DNA of 64,000 nt from positions 1,931,001 to 1,995,000 of the forward strand of contig NZ_WTYZ01000001.1 in NCBI RefSeq assembly GCF_009827455.1, given 5' to 3'. The notes below the pieces were generated by a model that worked only from the letters and a program-made list of their open reading frames with translations, made no database searches and was not told where the DNA came from. The translations under genes were made by a program, and so were the position numbers. Positions 1 through 7,973 of this stretch are shown here, one piece after another; positions within the stretch are counted from its first letter, which is position 1, and each line of letters starts with the position of its first letter. Source of the DNA: Pontixanthobacter aestiaquae (lineage in GTDB: Bacteria > Pseudomonadota > Alphaproteobacteria > Sphingomonadales > Sphingomonadaceae).

Positions 1-161
1 GGAAGGCGGATAATAACCCGATCACCACGGTTCAGATCACACCCATCATCGGTCATAAAACCATGAGCAGAAAGATTGCAGATATGGAGTTTGAGATCCC
101 CGCGATCATGGTGCTCGGCAATGACTGGATGGTCCACCGGATGGCGCGTGGCGCGGCGTAA
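1..161 (+). CDS. C-terminal end of an unidentified protein (partial)
   Basis: The last 52 codons of a gene that starts before the window. The frame enters at base 3 and ends with TAA at 159-161. The visible tail contains a beta-strand-like stretch (ITTVQITPIIG) followed by EIPAIMVLGNDWMVHRMAR, which suggests the end of a small globular domain. I do not recognise the family, and no motif is diagnostic. The absence of any other reading frame in this segment and the hairpin about 100 bases downstream support a real gene end. Function unknown. Confidence 0.5.
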   Translation, partial: KADNNPITTVQITPIIGHKTMSRKIADMEFEIPAIMVLGNDWMVHRMARGAA

Positions 162-265
162 ATCGGTTACTGATAATTGTGCTCCGACACCCATGATAGT
201 GCGACCTCCAAAGTTCGAGTACGAAAAACCCTAATGGAGCGGAAAGCCTGATATTTTGTAAAAAT

Positions 266-288
266 TTTTGTCCCAATACGGGACAAAA
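266..288. terminator. Candidate bidirectional terminator
   Basis: A perfect 9-bp stem (TTTTGTCCC / GGGACAAAA) around a 5-base loop lies between the convergent partial gene and tyrS. A T-rich tract follows on both strands: TGTTGTTTTTAT on plus, ATTTTTA on minus. It lies 17 bases beyond the tyrS stop codon. This fits a shared Rho-independent terminator, although the stem is AT-rich at its base. Confidence 0.6.
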
Positions 289-306
289 TGTTGTTTTTAT
301 TGAGGT

Positions 307-1536
307 TTAGCGCGTTACAATTGCGTGCTTCTTTTTGCCTAGACTCAGTTTTAAGTCTTTGCCTTCAGGGGCTTCCACCAGAAAACCAGGCTCGGTGATT
401 GGTTGATCGTCTAACTTAACGGCGCCCTCAGCAATTTTACGTTTTGCCTCACCATTCGACGCTGTGAAGCCGAGTTCGGTCAGGACGGCACCGATGCGCA
501 TTCCTGCCGCACCCACTGAAAGCGTCGGAAGATCATTGCCAGCGCCACCGCCAGCGAAGGTCTCCTGTGCGGTAGCAGCGGCAGAGACCGCTGCATCTCC
601 GCCGCGAACCATTTTGGTCACTTCATTTGCGAGGACGACCTTTGCGTCATTGATCTCGCTGCCCTCAAGCGCCTCCAGCCGCGCAATTTCAACAAGCGGG
701 ACATCGGTAAAGATACGCAGGAATTTGCCAACATCGCGGTCATCGGTGTTCCGCCAATATTGCCAGAAGTCGTAAGCGGGCAGTTGATCTTCATTGAGCC
801 ATATCGCGCCATCGACCGACTTGCCCATCTTCGCACCATCCGCGCGTGTAATCAAAGGCGCGGTGTAGCCATACACTTCCTTGCCGTCGATCCGGCGGCA
901 CAGCTCGATCCCGTTGACGATATTGCCCCACTGATCGCTTCCGCCCAATTGCAAGCGGCAGCCATATTCGCGGTTCAGCACCAGATAATCATAGGCTTGC
1001 ATGATCATATAGTTGAATTCGATAAAGGTCAGCGGCTGTTCGCGGTCGAGCCGTGTTTTCACCGAATCGAAAGTCAGCATCCGGTTGATGGTGAAGTGCG
1101 GCCCGACATCGCGCAGCAGCTCGACATAACCCAGCTTGCTTAGCCAATCATCGTTGTTGATCAACAGCGCGCCGTTTTCGCTATCATCGAAACGCAGGAT
1201 CTTCTCAAAACTGCCCTTGATGCCTTCGATATTGCTGGCGAGCTTTTCCTCGGTGAGCATCTGGCGGGTTTCGTCTTTGCCGGATGGATCACCGACCTTG
1301 GCCGTACCGCCGCCCATAATTACGATCGGGCGATGGCCTGCCTGTTGCAGCCGCTTGAGCAGCATGATCGAAGCAAGGTTGCCGATATGCAGTGAAGGCG
1401 CAGTCGGATCGAAACCAACATAGCCCGTCACGACCTCTTTCATTGCCAGCGCATCGAGCGCCCCGGCATCGGTAATCTGGTGCATATGGCCGCGCTCTTG
1501 GAGCAGGCGGAGTAGGTCGGATTGGAATTCGCTCAT
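307..1536 (-). CDS. tyrS: Tyrosyl-tRNA synthetase
   Basis: Cytoplasmic class I aminoacyl-tRNA synthetase that charges tRNA-Tyr. The 409 residues match the usual bacterial TyrRS length. The HIGH-type signature is HIGN at residues 50-53 and the KMSKS-type loop is KMGKS at 236-240, the common bacterial TyrRS form. The tyrosine-binding region (QAYDYLVLNREYGCRLQLGGSDQWGN) lies at about 180-205, and a C-terminal S4-like RNA-binding domain spans about 345-409. The ATG at 1536 has AAGGG nine bases upstream. It is transcribed divergently from the DOMON-like gene and ends at the bidirectional hairpin at 266-288. Nothing is missing. Confidence 0.97.
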   Translation of the reverse strand: MSEFQSDLLRLLQERGHMHQITDAGALDALAMKEVVTGYVGFDPTAPSLHIGNLASIMLLKRLQQAGHRPIVIMGGGTAKVGDPSGKDETRQMLTEEKLASNIEGIKGSFEKILRFDDSENGALLINNDDWLSKLGYVELLRDVGPHFTINRMLTFDSVKTRLDREQPLTFIEFNYMIMQAYDYLVLNREYGCRLQLGGSDQWGNIVNGIELCRRIDGKEVYGYTAPLITRADGAKMGKSVDGAIWLNEDQLPAYDFWQYWRNTDDRDVGKFLRIFTDVPLVEIARLEALEGSEINDAKVVLANEVTKMVRGGDAAVSAAATAQETFAGGGAGNDLPTLSVGAAGMRIGAVLTELGFTASNGEAKRKIAEGAVKLDDQPITEPGFLVEAPEGKDLKLSLGKKKHAIVTR

Positions 1537-1630
1537 AGTGCCCTTGTCAGTCTATGTCGGCCCCCTAGCAATGATAATTGCGCGCGGTAAGTGGGTTGCA
1601 GCACCTTTTATCGTGCGCAATAGGGACGCC

Positions 1631-2143
1631 ATGCATTCGCTCATTCTCCATCCCGATTGCGCAGAGGGGCCGATCACAGCCGTCAGCGCTGATATTGAAG
1701 CAACCGAAAGCGGTTGCCGCGCGCGCTTCCGTTTCCGCGGCGATATGGCCAAGATTAAAGTTCCGGTTCATGCGCCAAGCGAGAGGATGGACAATCTCTG
1801 GAAAACAACTTGCTTCGAGATTTTCTGGCAGCCGCATGGCGGGAACTACTATCGCGAGTTCAACCTTTCGCCGTCGAGCAGGTGGGCATGCTATGATTTT
1901 GACGACTTCCGAGAAAACAGCACCGATGCGCCGGTGCATGCGATTTCGATTGCGAGCTCACACAATGATAGCGAGTTGGTGCTGGAGGCCAGCATCGCCT
2001 CGGAACTGCCGGTCCCGGCCGATATTGCTCTCAACGCAATCGTCGAAGATAAGGGTGGCACTATCCAGTTTTGGGCGCTGGCATTCGAAGATGGCAAGCC
2101 CGAGTTTCACAGCACCGTCTGCCGCGCAATTACGCTGGATTAG
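1631..2143 (+). CDS. DOMON-like domain protein
   Basis: A 170-residue protein made of one beta-sandwich resembling the DOMON-like group (carbohydrate or haem binding folds related to CBM9). Seen: conserved blocks DNLWKTTCFEIFWQP, YYREFNLSPSSRWACYDFDDFR and GTIQFWALAFEDGKPEFH, the last typical of the C-terminal strand of this family. There is no signal peptide, so a cytoplasmic location is likely. The ATG at 1631 is preferred because AGGGACGCC precedes it; a longer frame opens at 1538 but would fill the whole divergent promoter region with tyrS. Its stop overlaps that of tspO by four bases. Ligand unknown. Confidence 0.7.
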   Translation: MHSLILHPDCAEGPITAVSADIEATESGCRARFRFRGDMAKIKVPVHAPSERMDNLWKTTCFEIFWQPHGGNYYREFNLSPSSRWACYDFDDFRENSTDAPVHAISIASSHNDSELVLEASIASELPVPADIALNAIVEDKGGTIQFWALAFEDGKPEFHSTVCRAITLD

Positions 2144-2622
2144 GCCTCTTGTTTGAATGGGCCGTTCAGTTTTACGATCTGCCAGTTGAGTATGCTCGCG
2201 AAACTGACCCAGACCAGATAGGGCACGATCATCCAGCTTGCCGCGACCGAATATTGGCGCAGAAAAACGCAGAGCGACAATACGGATAGCCAGAGGAACA
2301 CAACTTCAAACAAAGCCCAATCGGGCCGTTTGAATTTGAAAAACAGCGGCGACCATAACAGATGGCAGACGAAATTCACCGCATAGAGTGCGCCGATTAG
2401 CAGTCGGTCGCTCTGGGTATCAGCTGCAGTCCATGACAGATAGAAAGCCCAGCCTGCCAGACCGAGAATGATCGTCCAAGCCGGTCCAAACAGCCAATCC
2501 GGCGGCTGCCAACTCGGCTTATTCAGATCGCGATACCATGCGCCGATCTCTGTCAGCAGCCCGCCCGCACCGCCCAGGATCACGGCCCATGCGATTGCGA
2601 CGAGAAGCGGCGTTGTTTCCAT
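2140..2622 (-). CDS. tspO: TspO/MBR family membrane protein
   Basis: Integral membrane protein of the translocator/peripheral benzodiazepine receptor family, which binds porphyrins and cholesterol-like ligands and acts as an oxygen- or light-linked regulator in some alphaproteobacteria. Seen: five hydrophobic helices in 160 residues and the family block NKPSWQPPDWLFGPAWTII at the first loop, rich in Trp and Pro. The ATG at 2622 gives the standard N terminus; an extended frame from 2700 would add 26 atypical residues. Tail-to-tail with the DOMON-like gene (4-base overlap). There is no pigment-synthesis gene in this window to tell which role applies. Confidence 0.88.
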   Translation of the reverse strand: METTPLLVAIAWAVILGGAGGLLTEIGAWYRDLNKPSWQPPDWLFGPAWTIILGLAGWAFYLSWTAADTQSDRLLIGALYAVNFVCHLLWSPLFFKFKRPDWALFEVVFLWLSVLSLCVFLRQYSVAASWMIVPYLVWVSFASILNWQIVKLNGPFKQEA

Positions 2623-2717
2623 AGGAACACTATAAAGCAGCGCCGCGCTTCGGCCAGCACAATCGTAGTTCCACAAAACCCGTTGCAATTGCCGCGTCAT
2701 TGCCGCACCGATTTGGC

Positions 2718-3920
2718 ATGAAATTTGGCCTCGAAAAACTCCTCTCGGACCCGCAACTCCTGAAGCAATTAGACGGTCTGCGTGTGTCGCTCGTCGCGCA
2801 TCCGGCCAGTGTGACCGAGGATATGACCCATTCGCTCGATGCGCTGATTGCGGCGGGGGTAAACATTACCTCGGCTTTTGGTCCGCAGCACGGGCTAAAA
2901 GGCGACAAGCAGGACAATATGGTCGAGACCGAGGACGAGATGGACCCGGTCCACAACATCCCGGTGTTCAGCCTCTATGGTGAGGTTCGCCGTCCAACCG
3001 GCCAGATGATGTCCACGGCCGATATTTTCCTGTTCGACCTGCAGGATCTTGGTTGCCGGATTTATACCTTTGTGACGACGCTGCTCTATTTGCTGGAAGA
3101 GGCGGCGAAGCACGGCAAGGAAGTCTGGGTATTGGATCGCCCAAATCCTGCCGGGCGTCCGGTTGAGGGCACTTTGCTGATCCCCGGCAATGAGAGCTTT
3201 GTTGGCGCAGCACCCATGCCGATGCGGCATGGCCTGACCATGGGCGAAATGGGCCATTGGTTTATCGAACACTTCAACCTCGATGTGGAATATCGCGTGG
3301 TCGAGATGGAAGGGTGGGAGCCTGATGGTCCAGGCCATGGCTGGCCGCTCGACCGGATATGGGTCAATCCAAGCCCCAATGCCGCAAGCGTAAACATGGC
3401 GCGCGCCTATGCCGGAACAGTGATGATCGAAGGCGCGACATTGAGCGAGGGCAGGGGGACTACCCGCCCCTTGGAAGTGCTGTTTGGCGCGCCCGATATT
3501 GATGCCGCCGCCGTCCACACCGAAATGCGCCGCGTCGCCCCGCAATGGCTGGAAGGCTGCATTCTACGCGAATGCTGGTTCGAACCCACATTCCACAAAA
3601 ATGCCGGCAAGCTGTGCAGCGCGCTGATGATCCACGCCGAGGGTCCGCATTATGATCACGCGAAGTTCAAACCGTGGCGGCTGCAAGCGCTGGCGTTTAA
3701 AGCCATCCGCAATCTCTATCCCGATTACGATCTGTGGCGCGGTAAGGACTTCAAATATGAATACACCAATGATGTGCTGGCGATTGATGTGATCAATGGT
3801 GGGCCGGGATTGCGGGAATGGGTGGATACCCCCGATAACACGCCCGATGAACTCGATATGGGCACAGTTGTCGATGAATCTCTGTGGCAAGAAGCAACCC
3901 GCGACCACGTCCTTTATTGA
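2718..3920 (+). CDS. DUF1343 / NamZ-type exo-beta-N-acetylmuramidase family protein
   Basis: A 400-residue member of the DUF1343 (YbbC) family, whose characterised member NamZ removes terminal MurNAc from peptidoglycan fragments. Seen: the N-terminal block SAFGPQHGLKGDKQ (residues 52-65), DLQDLGCRIYTFVTT and VLDRPNPAGRPVEG, the family's conserved active-site region, then the C-terminal domain with NPSPN and SEGRGTTRPLE. No signal peptide is visible, so it would act in the cytoplasm on recycled muropeptides unless exported by another route. The ATG at 2718 is chosen over a TTG at 2700; neither has a strong ribosome site. It stands alone between tspO and the BAAT hydrolase. Confidence 0.85.
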   Translation: MKFGLEKLLSDPQLLKQLDGLRVSLVAHPASVTEDMTHSLDALIAAGVNITSAFGPQHGLKGDKQDNMVETEDEMDPVHNIPVFSLYGEVRRPTGQMMSTADIFLFDLQDLGCRIYTFVTTLLYLLEEAAKHGKEVWVLDRPNPAGRPVEGTLLIPGNESFVGAAPMPMRHGLTMGEMGHWFIEHFNLDVEYRVVEMEGWEPDGPGHGWPLDRIWVNPSPNAASVNMARAYAGTVMIEGATLSEGRGTTRPLEVLFGAPDIDAAAVHTEMRRVAPQWLEGCILRECWFEPTFHKNAGKLCSALMIHAEGPHYDHAKFKPWRLQALAFKAIRNLYPDYDLWRGKDFKYEYTNDVLAIDVINGGPGLREWVDTPDNTPDELDMGTVVDESLWQEATRDHVLY

Positions 3921-3968
3921 TCATTTGATCCTAAAATTACATAGAATCTCGCAAAAGGGCGGACAAGG

Positions 3969-3983
3969 GTGACACCGTGTCAC
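3969..3983. promoter_or_regulatory. Perfect 15-base palindrome, possible operator
   Basis: GTGACAC-C-GTGTCAC, a perfect 7+1+7 inverted repeat, sits in the 249-base interval between the convergent ends of the DUF1343 and BAAT genes. There is no T-tract after it, so it does not look like a terminator. Short palindromes of this kind are typical binding sites for dimeric regulators, but neither neighbour starts here, so its target is unclear. Confidence 0.3.
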
Positions 3984-4169
3984 TTTCGTGCGAGCGGTAA
4001 AGGCATATTAAATTCAGAAACTTACTTAGTTTTCCAGGCAGCGGATGGATAGGAAACCCGCGCTTTTTCTTGGACGCGACAATCTCAAGGAGCACGCGTG
4101 GTGGTTAGCGTATTGCAGGCGTGTAGAAAAATGTCTGCTGTTGGGGTGGAAGCGGAAGTCAGATGTAGT

Positions 4170-5546
4170 CTATTCGCTTTCTCCATCTCGCAAGCTCGGG
4201 TCAGGCTTGAGCGCTTCCTCGAAGAAACTCAGAGTTGCGGCCCATGTTCGCGCTTGGGCTTGCGCTTCAATACGGCGCTTGTCGCCCGTATCGAACAAGC
4301 GGGTGGGATTATAGCCCGTGCCGCTAATGCCGTGTGCGGCTTCGGGGAGCACTAGCAAAGATGTTTTCAGGCCCGCCTCAGCGCGGCGCTCCGAGACATT
4401 CTGCACCATATGGCCAGCGGACCACAAATCGTCCTGTTCGCCACCTACGACCAACACCGCGCCAGTGAAGTTCTCGATCGGAATACGCGCTGCAATCACA
4501 CGGTCAGGATTGGCCCAGCGTCCTTCATCCATCGGCGCGCGCAAGCGGCCCCGTCCGCCGCGTCCAAATTTTGCTACCTCACGGTACCAATTCTTACTGT
4601 AAGGGACGTAAGGCAGCGCCTCGCCCTGCCATGAATAGGATGAGGTTGTGCCCAGCTCGACGCCGTCGCCCCAGCCTTCCCAGACCACATCGGACGGCGA
4701 AATGCCGGCGACCGCTTTGACCCAGTCAAACTTTGTTGCGGCGAGCAGCACATACGCGCCATTGCGTGAATAGCCGTAGAGTCCCATCCGGTCCGAATCG
4801 ACATCGTCGCGCTGAACCAGCCAATTGCGCACCTCCTGAAGCCGATCAATCGGAATATTGACGTAGCTTGTCGGCATGCCCGCAACAGTCGGCTCGCGCG
4901 GACCATAGATGATTTCATAAGTTGCGAAGTGGACCACCGCATAGCCTTTGGCGACCAGTTGCGGCATCAGCAATTCGCGATTCTGGCGATTGTCATCAAC
5001 ACCGTCGACAACGATGATGACTGGGTGCTTGCCGGAAGTTGCCGGCGCAGCGAAATAGGAACCGGGCAAGGACGGAATTTCTTCCACGCGGAATGATGGC
5101 GCAGCGAAGCGCATCTCGAACGAAGCTGAAGTCACTGCCTCCCCATCGATCAGTGCGGTGATTGTGACCCGGTTATCGGCTTCGACAGTCTCGTCGCCCA
5201 CTTGCTGCATAGAGCGGAACAGGCCCAGTGCATCTACACCTTCATAGGAACCTGACAGCGCAGCGTTCTTCGCTATATCGATACGGCCTTCTTGATTGCT
5301 GCGAAAAACTGCGGAGGATTGATAGCGCCGCACCGGCAAGCCGCGCTGGTAATAGTGTTTAAGCACACGCTCAGCGCGCAGCTCAACCTCGGTGTCTGGC
5401 GGCAGATCAAATACTTCAACCGAAATGGGATCGCCAGCAGTGACCACCGATCCATAAGCTAGATCAATCCGCTGAGCAGCAGCGGGGCTAATGTCTGCCA
5501 TAAGTGTCAAAGCACTTAGGATTGGGATGAAGACGAGACTTTTCAT
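4170..5546 (-). CDS. Secreted BAAT-family acyl hydrolase/transferase
   Basis: A 458-residue protein with the two-domain layout of acyl-CoA thioesterases and bile-acid-CoA:amino-acid N-acyltransferases. An N-terminal beta-sandwich (about 30-150, ending GSYEGVDALGLFRSMQ) is followed by an alpha/beta-hydrolase domain with the nucleophile elbow GYSRNG. A signal peptide (MKSLVFIPILSALTL... ending AAAQ) predicts export to the periplasm, where CoA thioesters should not occur, so its real substrate is probably another ester or a peptide. The late His is in PEAAHGISGTG. The ATG at 5546 is chosen; a TTG one codon earlier is better spaced from AGGAG. It is divergent from a LytTR regulator, its likely controller. 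Confidence 0.8.
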   Translation of the reverse strand: MKSLVFIPILSALTLMADISPAAAQRIDLAYGSVVTAGDPISVEVFDLPPDTEVELRAERVLKHYYQRGLPVRRYQSSAVFRSNQEGRIDIAKNAALSGSYEGVDALGLFRSMQQVGDETVEADNRVTITALIDGEAVTSASFEMRFAAPSFRVEEIPSLPGSYFAAPATSGKHPVIIVVDGVDDNRQNRELLMPQLVAKGYAVVHFATYEIIYGPREPTVAGMPTSYVNIPIDRLQEVRNWLVQRDDVDSDRMGLYGYSRNGAYVLLAATKFDWVKAVAGISPSDVVWEGWGDGVELGTTSSYSWQGEALPYVPYSKNWYREVAKFGRGGRGRLRAPMDEGRWANPDRVIAARIPIENFTGAVLVVGGEQDDLWSAGHMVQNVSERRAEAGLKTSLLVLPEAAHGISGTGYNPTRLFDTGDKRRIEAQAQARTWAATLSFFEEALKPDPSLRDGESE

Positions 5547-5574
5547 CAAGTGACTGCTCCTGTTTTATGGGTCT

Positions 5575-5756
5575 GACTGGCCAAGGTATGCGACTGGCTG
5601 TTTAGCGCCGCTGGCAGCAGACCGGTGCAAGAATCGGCGAGTAAGCACTAAGGTCGGTGAACAACCGTCCCCTAACCGCCAAGAAGCAGAGAACACTACT
5701 GATTGATAACTCAGCAAGGCACCCCGATTTGGATACTTATTGCCGACTCGACTGGC
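5575..5756. promoter_or_regulatory. Three copies of GACTGGC in the BAAT/LytTR divergent region
   Basis: The heptamer GACTGGC occurs at 5575-5581, 5592-5598 and 5750-5756, all on the plus strand, inside the 229 bases separating the BAAT gene from the LytTR gene. LytTR domains bind short direct repeats, so these are candidate sites, though the 17-base period of the first two differs from the classic spacing of about 21. No clear -35/-10 pair was recognised. Confidence 0.3.
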
Positions 5757-5775
5757 AGTGCGCATAAGTAAGCGC

Positions 5776-6615
5776 ATGAAGATGGGCGCGGGCCTCAAAC
5801 CAAGCAAACGGATCAGCGAACGCATGTTCGATGCGACCGCGCTTGGACTCTTTTTTGTCGCGTATCTGTGCGTCTTTGCGATTGTGCGGCGCGAAGTGAG
5901 CCTTGGCCACCTGATCTTTTCCGCAATGCTCAATGTTCTGTCGCTGGCGATGCTGGTCGCTGTAGTCCGGCCAATCATCCGTCGTTGGCTGATCGGTGCG
6001 ACTATTGTCCAACAAGTGGTGAGGCACGTGGGTTTGGCCGCGCTTTTCAGCTTTCTATGGCACTGGATTCTGCTGGTTTTGGTCGGTATGCGCGATGGTG
6101 GATCGTTAACAGAATTCACGGTTAGTGCCTTCTTCCCCAATCCGGCGCTCGCTTGGCAGTTGCTGCAAGGGGTAACGATATACGCGCTGGTGGCGTCGCT
6201 TACCTTTCTGCGTGCGCAGCCCGACGTGGAGGCAATTCTGAACACTGGCGGTGCCCCTTGGCCAGAAGTATCAACCGATGCCGAAACATCGCTCAAACGC
6301 TATTTCATTCGGCGCGGCGAAGACATCCAACCGATTGATATTGCTGACATCATTAGCATTATCGGCGCAGACGATTACGCCGAAGTCAACACTACCGAAG
6401 GTTCCCATCTCGTTCGCAACACTCTGGCCAAGTTCGAGACCTCGCTTGATCCCGACCAATTTCTGCGTGTGCACCGCTCGCGAATCGTCAACATCCACAA
6501 GATCGACCGGGCCGAGTCTGTCGGCGATGGTCGGATGATCCTTCATATGGAGGGCGGCATTCCGATCAAAACCAGCAGAGCGGGCGCCAAGCTATTGCGC
6601 AACCGAGTCCTCTGA
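5776..6615 (+). CDS. LytTR-family regulator with membrane N terminus
   Basis: A 279-residue transcription factor. Residues about 17-160 hold four hydrophobic helices (first FDATALGLFFVAYLCVFAIV), and residues about 180-279 form a LytTR DNA-binding domain, recognisable by DYAEVNTTEGSHLVRNTLAKFE and FLRVHRSRIVNIHKID. Membrane-anchored LytTR proteins of this type sense an unknown signal and often act without a histidine kinase. The ATG at 5776 follows AAGTAAGCGC; a TTG at 5740 would add 12 residues. It points away from the BAAT gene, which is the obvious candidate target. No partner kinase or inhibitory small membrane gene sits beside it. Confidence 0.88.
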   Translation: MKMGAGLKPSKRISERMFDATALGLFFVAYLCVFAIVRREVSLGHLIFSAMLNVLSLAMLVAVVRPIIRRWLIGATIVQQVVRHVGLAALFSFLWHWILLVLVGMRDGGSLTEFTVSAFFPNPALAWQLLQGVTIYALVASLTFLRAQPDVEAILNTGGAPWPEVSTDAETSLKRYFIRRGEDIQPIDIADIISIIGADDYAEVNTTEGSHLVRNTLAKFETSLDPDQFLRVHRSRIVNIHKIDRAESVGDGRMILHMEGGIPIKTSRAGAKLLRNRVL

Positions 6616-6651
6616 ATTTATCCTGAATTGGATTGATAGCGCACTATGCAA

Positions 6652-7836
6652 TCAAGCCCCCGCCTTCCTACTCAACTCCCGCATCGCGTCATCGAGCCCA
6701 TCCAGCGTCAGCGGATACATCCGGTCATTGACCAATTGCTTGAGCATCTTGGTGCTTTGCGAATAGTTCCACTGCTTCTCGGGCACGGGGTTTAGCCACA
6801 CGGTTGCCGGATAGGTATTCGCCACGCGCTGCATCCACACTGCGCCGGCTTCCTCGTTCATATGTTCGACGCTGCCGCCCTGATGGGTGATCTCATAAGG
6901 GCTCATGGCCGCATCACCGACGAAGATCACTTTGTAATCATGCCCGTATTTGTGGAGGATATCCCAGGTATTGGTCCGCTCCTGCCAGCGCCGCTTGTTG
7001 TCTTTCCATACGCCTTCATACAGGCAGTTATGGAAGTAGAAAAACTCCAGATTTTTGAATTCACTATTCGCCGCGCTGAACAATTCTTCGCACAGCTTGA
7101 TGAAGGGATCCATCGACCCGCCGACATCGAGGAACAGCAGCAGTTTGACCGCATTATGCCGCTCGGGCCGCATATGGATGTCGAGCCAGCCCTGCTTGGC
7201 GGTGCCGTCTATTGTCGCATCCAGATCGAGTTCATCGGCCGACCCCTCACGCGCGAACCGGCGCAGGCGGCGCAGCGCCATCTTGATGTTGCGGGTGCCG
7301 AGTTCCTTGGTGTTGTCGAGATTGGCGAATTCACGCTTCTCCCACACCTTGATCGCTTTCTTGTGCTTGCTCTCGCCGCCGATGCGCACGCCTTCGGGGT
7401 TAAAGCCCGAATTGCCAAACGGGCTGGTCCCGCCGGTGCCAATCCACTTATTGCCGCCTTCGTGTTTCTTCTCCTGCTCGGCCAGACGCTCTTTCAGCGT
7501 CTCCATAATCTTGTCCCAATCGCCGAGTTTTTCGATCTCCGCCATTTCTTCAGGCGTCAAAAATTTCTCGGCGACGGCTTTGAGCCAATCTTCTGGAATA
7601 TCGACAGCATCCTGCCCGTAATCGGTGAGGATACCTTTGAAGACCTTGTTGAACACCTGATCGAAACGGTCGAGCAGGCCTTCATCTTTCACAAAAGTCG
7701 CGCGGCTGAGATAATAGAACGCCTCGGGCGTTTGCTCGATGACATCGCGGTCCAGCGCCTCCAGCAGCGTCAGATGCTCCTTGAAAGAGGCCTGGATACC
7801 CGCCGCGCGGAGCTCGTCTATAAAGTCGAAAAACAT
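6652..7836 (-). CDS. VWA domain protein, CoxE-like, partner of MoxR ATPase
   Basis: A 394-residue cytoplasmic protein of the CoxE/VWA type. Such proteins work with a MoxR-family AAA+ ATPase as a metal-dependent adaptor in maturation or activation of target enzymes. The N-terminal half is helical and charged; the von Willebrand A domain starts at about residue 230. The metal-site motif is DVGGS at 237-241 instead of the classical DxSxS, so the first serine is glycine, a variant seen in CoxE-like proteins. The ATG at 7836 follows AGGGACGGACC. The probable partner MoxR lies about 1.9 kb away at 9752-10624, with two genes between. Confidence 0.85.
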   Translation of the reverse strand: MFFDFIDELRAAGIQASFKEHLTLLEALDRDVIEQTPEAFYYLSRATFVKDEGLLDRFDQVFNKVFKGILTDYGQDAVDIPEDWLKAVAEKFLTPEEMAEIEKLGDWDKIMETLKERLAEQEKKHEGGNKWIGTGGTSPFGNSGFNPEGVRIGGESKHKKAIKVWEKREFANLDNTKELGTRNIKMALRRLRRFAREGSADELDLDATIDGTAKQGWLDIHMRPERHNAVKLLLFLDVGGSMDPFIKLCEELFSAANSEFKNLEFFYFHNCLYEGVWKDNKRRWQERTNTWDILHKYGHDYKVIFVGDAAMSPYEITHQGGSVEHMNEEAGAVWMQRVANTYPATVWLNPVPEKQWNYSQSTKMLKQLVNDRMYPLTLDGLDDAMRELSRKAGA

Positions 7837-7973
7837 GGTCCGTCCCTAACGCGCCATTGCAGGCAGCGCTAGATGTGATCGTCTTCCGGTGATCCCGCGC
7901 CAATCATTAAAACAAAAGTAACCATATCACCCCTATGGCAGCGTCAACAGATTTTTAGGGGGCTCTGCAGCCA

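Noticed and set aside
4045..4314. Plus-strand open frame of 89 codons near the end of the BAAT gene.
   Set aside because: More than half of it lies antisense to the BAAT C terminus, and the protein has no recognisable or balanced composition.
5565..6296. Minus-strand open frame of 243 codons over the LytTR gene.
   Set aside because: Its sequence is rich in Ser, Thr and Arg without order, as expected for a shadow of the LytTR regulator.
6862..7872. Plus-strand open frame of 336 codons over the VWA gene.
   Set aside because: It is the antisense shadow of a gene with clear VWA motifs; long antisense frames are common at this GC content.
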